NCBI GenBank assembly: GCA_040880545.1 | Contig: JBBDIE010000095.1 | Span: 1-25,395 of the forward strand | DNA length: 25,395 nucleotides | Direction of reading: 5' to 3' | From: M55B112 sp040880545 | Lineage (GTDB): Bacteria > Bacteroidota > Bacteroidia > Bacteroidales > GCA-2748055 | In this document: positions 22,946 through 25,395 of the stretch, piece by piece | How positions within the stretch are numbered: position 1 is the stretch's first letter | Layout: each line of letters starts with the position of its first letter | Notes under the pieces: model-generated | What the model saw: the letters and a program-made list of their open reading frames with translations, nothing else | Told to the model about the DNA's origin: nothing | The model's database searches: none | Program-made: the position numbers and the translations under genes

Positions 22946-24820
22946 TCACTTGCTCACCACAAATTTGGCGAATTCAGTAACCAGGGAATTGCCGGAATCC
23001 ATATATTTCACTTCCAGTATGTAAAATCCATCGGTTACCCTGTCATCCAATTGTAAGTTATATGCTACATCCACAGCATACCCTTCCAAAACTGTCCTGC
23101 CAGTTTCGTCAAGGATCCTGTACCCGAACTCGTTGTGGTGACCAGAGAACCTAACATTAAGCTGTGTGGAGGCAGGATTGGGATAGACCGTCAGCCGTCT
23201 TTCAGAGTTTATGGATCTGTCATCGGACGTGGCGGTTCCATAGTAAATGGAATACCAGCCTTCCACCGGATCCCTGGTTGTGTTCATCTCTGTATCAGTG
23301 GCAACCATGTAAAACTTAAGTATGCCGTCACCGGCCGGGGCCGGATGGATTGCTCTGAAGCGTCCGTTCCCAATCTGAACCGGATACATTCCTGTGAAAT
23401 TGTCATCCTGTGAAAACCAGATACTCACCTCTTCAATTCCATCGTCATCCTCCACCAGGAATTCCACCTCGGCATGTTGATAGAGCCCGGGTAGATTAAC
23501 ATATTCCAGGGTAATTACCGGATCGATTCTGTTCACCTCCAGTTGATCCAGCGCGGAAGCCGATCTTTTGGCGATAAAGGGTTTTATTCCCTGCCTGACA
23601 TGCGCCCCTGCTGCCAGTTCAAAGGCATCGTAGAAGTCGGTGTAGGAATATCCATAATCCTGCCCCCTGTAGCGATCATCAGCTGCCGCACGTAGAACCT
23701 GGTTGCGTATACTGTCGAGGAACGGGTCCAGATGGGCCTGATTGTACGCAGTTTGCAGTAGATTATGCATGTAGTAGGAATACCTGTCGCGGTACGTTTC
23801 GTTCTGCAGTATCTTCGTCATTAACGGGCGGGGTTCTCCCCCATGGCTCCAGTTGTAAATATCTCTTTCGGTCCAGTCCTCACTGAACCAGGATATACCA
23901 AAAGTATTGTCCGGATCATAGGGGATAAATTCAAATTTTCCGGTGCCTTCATTAAAGTAGAGGTAGTAGTTGTTTTTATTGTAAGAATAGGCATCCCAAT
24001 GGCCAGTCAGTACTTCAACGGCCATATATTTCAAAAAACTGTTGATATTAAACACCCGGTTAAGGGTCTCTTGAAATTTGGCAGGATCGGTGTTGTTCAG
24101 GATGTGGATAAAATTTACCAAATCTGAATAATCGTCGGCCACCGTGTTTTGTTTGAGCTCATACGCCCGTCTTCCGTCATTTTCAATCTTGTAAGCATCC
24201 TGGGATGAACCCCTGTAAAGCAGATCCGCCGGCCAGAGGCATTTATACAGGTTGCCATTATTGTTTCCATACCTGAGGTCGGTAAACTCCTCGTCCACAT
24301 GTTCCACATTCAGGTAGAGTCCCCTATACTCCTTATTGATATACAACCGTAGATGGTTTGCCCTGGAGCCTGTCACAACTGCTTCCCGGAACAGGTACCA
24401 GCTAAGCAGCGCCCTGCTCATGCTGGGGTCGTTGTGTTCGCCGTTCAGGTTGATTTTCTCGACCCCTTCAAATTTCTGACCCGTAATAAAGGAATTCAGG
24501 GAAACCTTAAAGGATTTTTTGGCAGCATACCGGGAGGTATTTCCCCGGAGCCTGAATCCTACAGAGTCGATGGTTGTGATCAGCGTATCGCGGGAAAAAG
24601 TAAACGTAGCCATATATTCATGGTCGTTATGCTCATTTCCCACCATCAGCAGCTCTGCCAACGAATCGGCATCCATTGTGATATCCACCCTTGCGAGCGT
24701 GGAATTATCAAATAAACGCCCCTGTTCGGGAAACCTCTCCTGCCCTGGCAGTATCGTTAAAGACCCGAATAAAAGCAGTCCGGATAAGCACCAGGTTATG
24801 GTATGGAAATATAATTGCAT
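22946..24820 (-). CDS. CotH kinase family protein with C-terminal type IX secretion sorting domain
   Basis: About 624 residues from the ATG at 24820, or 644 from an alternative ATG at 24880. I prefer 24820, because it puts the hydrophobic signal segment (TWCLSGLLLFGSLTILPGQ) within 30 residues of the start and because 24880 lies inside the tRNA-Asp promoter. The body is a CotH-type protein-kinase-like domain: VGFRLRGNTSRYAAKKSFKVSL, INLNGEHNDPSMSRALLSW, YINKEYRGLYLNVEHVDEEF, and the metal-binding FIPYDPDNTFG. A beta-rich region follows. The last 80 or so residues are a type A sorting domain (RLTVYPNPASTQLNV ... FAKFVVSK), recognised by the type IX secretion system for surface attachment or release. 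CotH of Bacillus phosphorylates spore-coat proteins; the target here is unknown. Confidence 0.9.
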   Translation of the reverse strand: MQLYFHTITWCLSGLLLFGSLTILPGQERFPEQGRLFDNSTLARVDITMDADSLAELLMVGNEHNDHEYMATFTFSRDTLITTIDSVGFRLRGNTSRYAAKKSFKVSLNSFITGQKFEGVEKINLNGEHNDPSMSRALLSWYLFREAVVTGSRANHLRLYINKEYRGLYLNVEHVDEEFTDLRYGNNNGNLYKCLWPADLLYRGSSQDAYKIENDGRRAYELKQNTVADDYSDLVNFIHILNNTDPAKFQETLNRVFNINSFLKYMAVEVLTGHWDAYSYNKNNYYLYFNEGTGKFEFIPYDPDNTFGISWFSEDWTERDIYNWSHGGEPRPLMTKILQNETYRDRYSYYMHNLLQTAYNQAHLDPFLDSIRNQVLRAAADDRYRGQDYGYSYTDFYDAFELAAGAHVRQGIKPFIAKRSASALDQLEVNRIDPVITLEYVNLPGLYQHAEVEFLVEDDDGIEEVSIWFSQDDNFTGMYPVQIGNGRFRAIHPAPAGDGILKFYMVATDTEMNTTRDPVEGWYSIYYGTATSDDRSINSERRLTVYPNPASTQLNVRFSGHHNEFGYRILDETGRTVLEGYAVDVAYNLQLDDRVTDGFYILEVKYMDSGNSLVTEFAKFVVSK

Positions 24821-24829
24821 AGAATTTAT

Positions 24830-24837
24830 CAAAGGTA
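24830..24837 (-). promoter_or_regulatory. Possible -7 box of the CotH-family gene
   Basis: TACCTTTG on the minus strand (24837-24830) is an exact TAnnTTTG match. Transcription would begin only about 3-6 nt before the ATG at 24820, i.e. a nearly leaderless mRNA. No TTTG is seen 17-21 nt upstream. It may be a chance match. Confidence 0.35.
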
Positions 24838-24858
24838 ACTGCTTTTTTATCTTTTTTC

Positions 24859-24889
24859 TTTGGGGATATGAAAAAATCACCTATTTTTG
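24859..24889 (+). promoter_or_regulatory. tRNA-Asp promoter (TTTG-N19-TAnnTTTG)
   Basis: TTTG at 24859-24862, exactly 19 nt, then TATTTTTG at 24882-24889: a complete match to the Bacteroidota housekeeping promoter. The mature tRNA begins 64 nt after the -7 box, so the primary transcript carries a 5' leader of roughly 57 nt for RNase P. Confidence 0.85.
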
Positions 24890-24953
24890 CGACGCATTAA
24901 ACGCAATGCACGTTCTCTGTTTGTATTTTGAAACGCACAGATAACAAATTAAC

Positions 24954-25027
24954 GGTCTGGTAGTTCAGTTGGTTAGAATGCCGGCCTGTCACGCCGGAGG
25001 TCGCGAGTTCGAGTCTCGTCCAGACCG
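24954..25027 (+). tRNA. tRNA-Asp (anticodon GTC)
   Basis: A 74-nt cloverleaf. The acceptor arm GGTCTGG pairs with CCAGACC (25020-25026) and the discriminator is G (25027), as expected for Asp. The D arm contains AGTTGGTTA. The anticodon stem CCGGC/GCCGG encloses CTGTCAC with anticodon GTC at 24988-24990. The T arm is GCGAG-TTCGAGT-CTCGT. CCA is not encoded; the next bases are CAAAG. Confidence 0.97.
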
Positions 25028-25171
25028 CAAAGATTGAAAACCCGGAAAGCTCAGCAGAGCTTTCCGGGTTTTTTATTGCGGCAGCACGACCCAAGCGTCA
25101 GCTTGAGGGAGAGATGCCGCAATAAAAAACCGAAAATTTCCTCCAGAAATTTTCAGGTTTTCAATCTTTGC
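25027..25171. repeat. 57-bp inverted repeat built from the tRNA-Asp 3' flank
   Basis: The segment 25027-25083 recurs in inverted orientation at 25115-25171. The outer 16 nt (GCAAAGATTGAAAACC) and the inner 17 nt (GGTTTTTTATTGCGGCA) are identical in both arms. The 24-nt hairpin between them has a different sequence but the same length and is palindromic in both. A 31-nt spacer (25084-25114) contains CAAGC-GTCA-GCTTG. The left arm begins exactly at the tRNA discriminator base. The right arm reads as a terminator on the minus strand. Confidence 0.8.
25037..25075 (+). terminator. Rho-independent terminator of tRNA-Asp
   Basis: A perfect 16-bp stem (25037-25052 with 25057-25072; core CCCGGAAAGCTC/GAGCTTTCCGGG) with an AGCA loop and a run of six T at 25069-25074. 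It lies 10 nt after the tRNA. Confidence 0.93.
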
Positions 25172-25395
25172 AGCGTACCCCCCGGGAGGGGCAGAGTCCG
25201 CCGTAAGGCATTCTCGTCCGGACCCCCTCCATTTCGTCATACCAAAAACATACAACGTTCCTGGTATTTCATTCCGGCAATCCCGACCCAAGTGTCAGCT
25301 TGCGTAAGAACTGCCGCAATAAAAAACCGAAAATTTCCTTCAGAAATTTTCAGGTTTTCAATCTTTGCAGCGTACCCCCCGGGAGGGGCAGAGTC
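25087..25395. repeat. Direct repeat, about 112 bp, period 197 bp, cut by the window edge
   Basis: Positions 25087-25198 recur at 25284-25395 with an offset of exactly 197. Differences are confined to a handful of bases: one in the GTCAGCTTG hairpin, a cluster of about six around 25106-25114, and one in the AT-rich hairpin loop. The last 60 or so bases are identical. The unique 85 bp between the copies and the whole of 25076-25395 contain no convincing gene. The second copy may continue beyond the edge, and more copies may follow. Confidence 0.8.

Noticed and set aside
24897..25094. Minus-strand ORF of 65 codons across the tRNA
   Set aside because: It is the antisense of tRNA-Asp; the translated WTRLELATSGVTGRHSNQ stretch is a familiar artefact of annotating tRNA antisense strands.
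25073..25291. Minus-strand ORF of 72 codons in the repeat region
   Set aside because: It runs through the 197-bp repeat, the inverted repeat and terminator-like hairpins, and shows no protein-like features or start signals.
25027..25395. Integration (att) site at tRNA-Asp
   Set aside because: The repeated segment begins at the last tRNA base and lies in inverted orientation; the tRNA 3' half itself is not duplicated and no integrase is in the window.

Overview
The window reads as a chromosomal segment of a Bacteroidota bacterium, most likely a Bacteroidales/Marinilabiliales-type marine or gut lineage. The basis is the gene families (a CotH-family protein with a C-terminal type IX secretion sorting domain, DUF3822 next to rsmD, six-motif ribosomal protein S1 starting with an acidic tail) and the promoters. 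At least four intergenic regions carry the Bacteroidota -7 box TAnnTTTG, two of them with a TTTG -33 box 18-19 nt upstream. Shine-Dalgarno signals are mostly weak, and GTG starts are common (rlmL-like, guaA, ugd, rsmD). No phage, insertion sequence, CRISPR array or defence island was found.

Layout, left to right. (1) 160-1119, minus: a SiaB-type kinase and its SiaC-type substrate, with their own promoter and a hairpin downstream. (2) 1347-4812, minus: a tight operon of S41 C-terminal protease, pnuC, an overlooked 45-codon ORF and a THUMP-domain rRNA methyltransferase. (3) 4997-10224, minus: rpsA, a STAS anti-anti-sigma protein, rnz and guaA. (4) 10575-17345, plus: a nucleotide-sugar operon, ugd-uxs-rmlA-rmlC-rmlD-phosphohexomutase-yjbQ, which makes UDP-glucuronate, UDP-xylose and most of dTDP-rhamnose; rmlB is absent. 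(5) 17332-18759, minus: a RecD-like helicase whose 3' end overlaps yjbQ. (6) 18968-20984, plus: a membrane-anchored pseudopilin-like protein, a DUF3822 protein and rsmD. (7) 20968-24820, minus: a GH13 alpha-amylase-family enzyme and a secreted CotH-family protein. (8) 24859-25395: tRNA-Asp with a textbook promoter and terminator, followed by repeats in which the tRNA 3' flank recurs in inverted orientation.

The most interesting observation is a pair of apparently homologous 5' leaders in front of two unrelated operons, ugd (10405-10574) and the pseudopilin-like gene (18799-18967). Each has a -7 box, then about 25 nt, then a tiny ORF starting Met-Lys-Pro-Ser-Tyr, then a hairpin, then an AAGGCAyCG block. 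The main start lies 137 nt after the small ATG in one and 135 nt in the other. The only two differences in the first five codons are synonymous. In front of ugd the small ORF ends inside a perfect 12-bp stem followed by a T run, the geometry of an attenuator. I do not recognise this element as a named one.

Functionally the window mixes housekeeping genes (translation, tRNA maturation, GMP synthesis, rRNA methylation), envelope polysaccharide precursors, secreted carbohydrate-active or surface proteins, and two serine/threonine phospho-switch modules (SiaB/SiaC and STAS).
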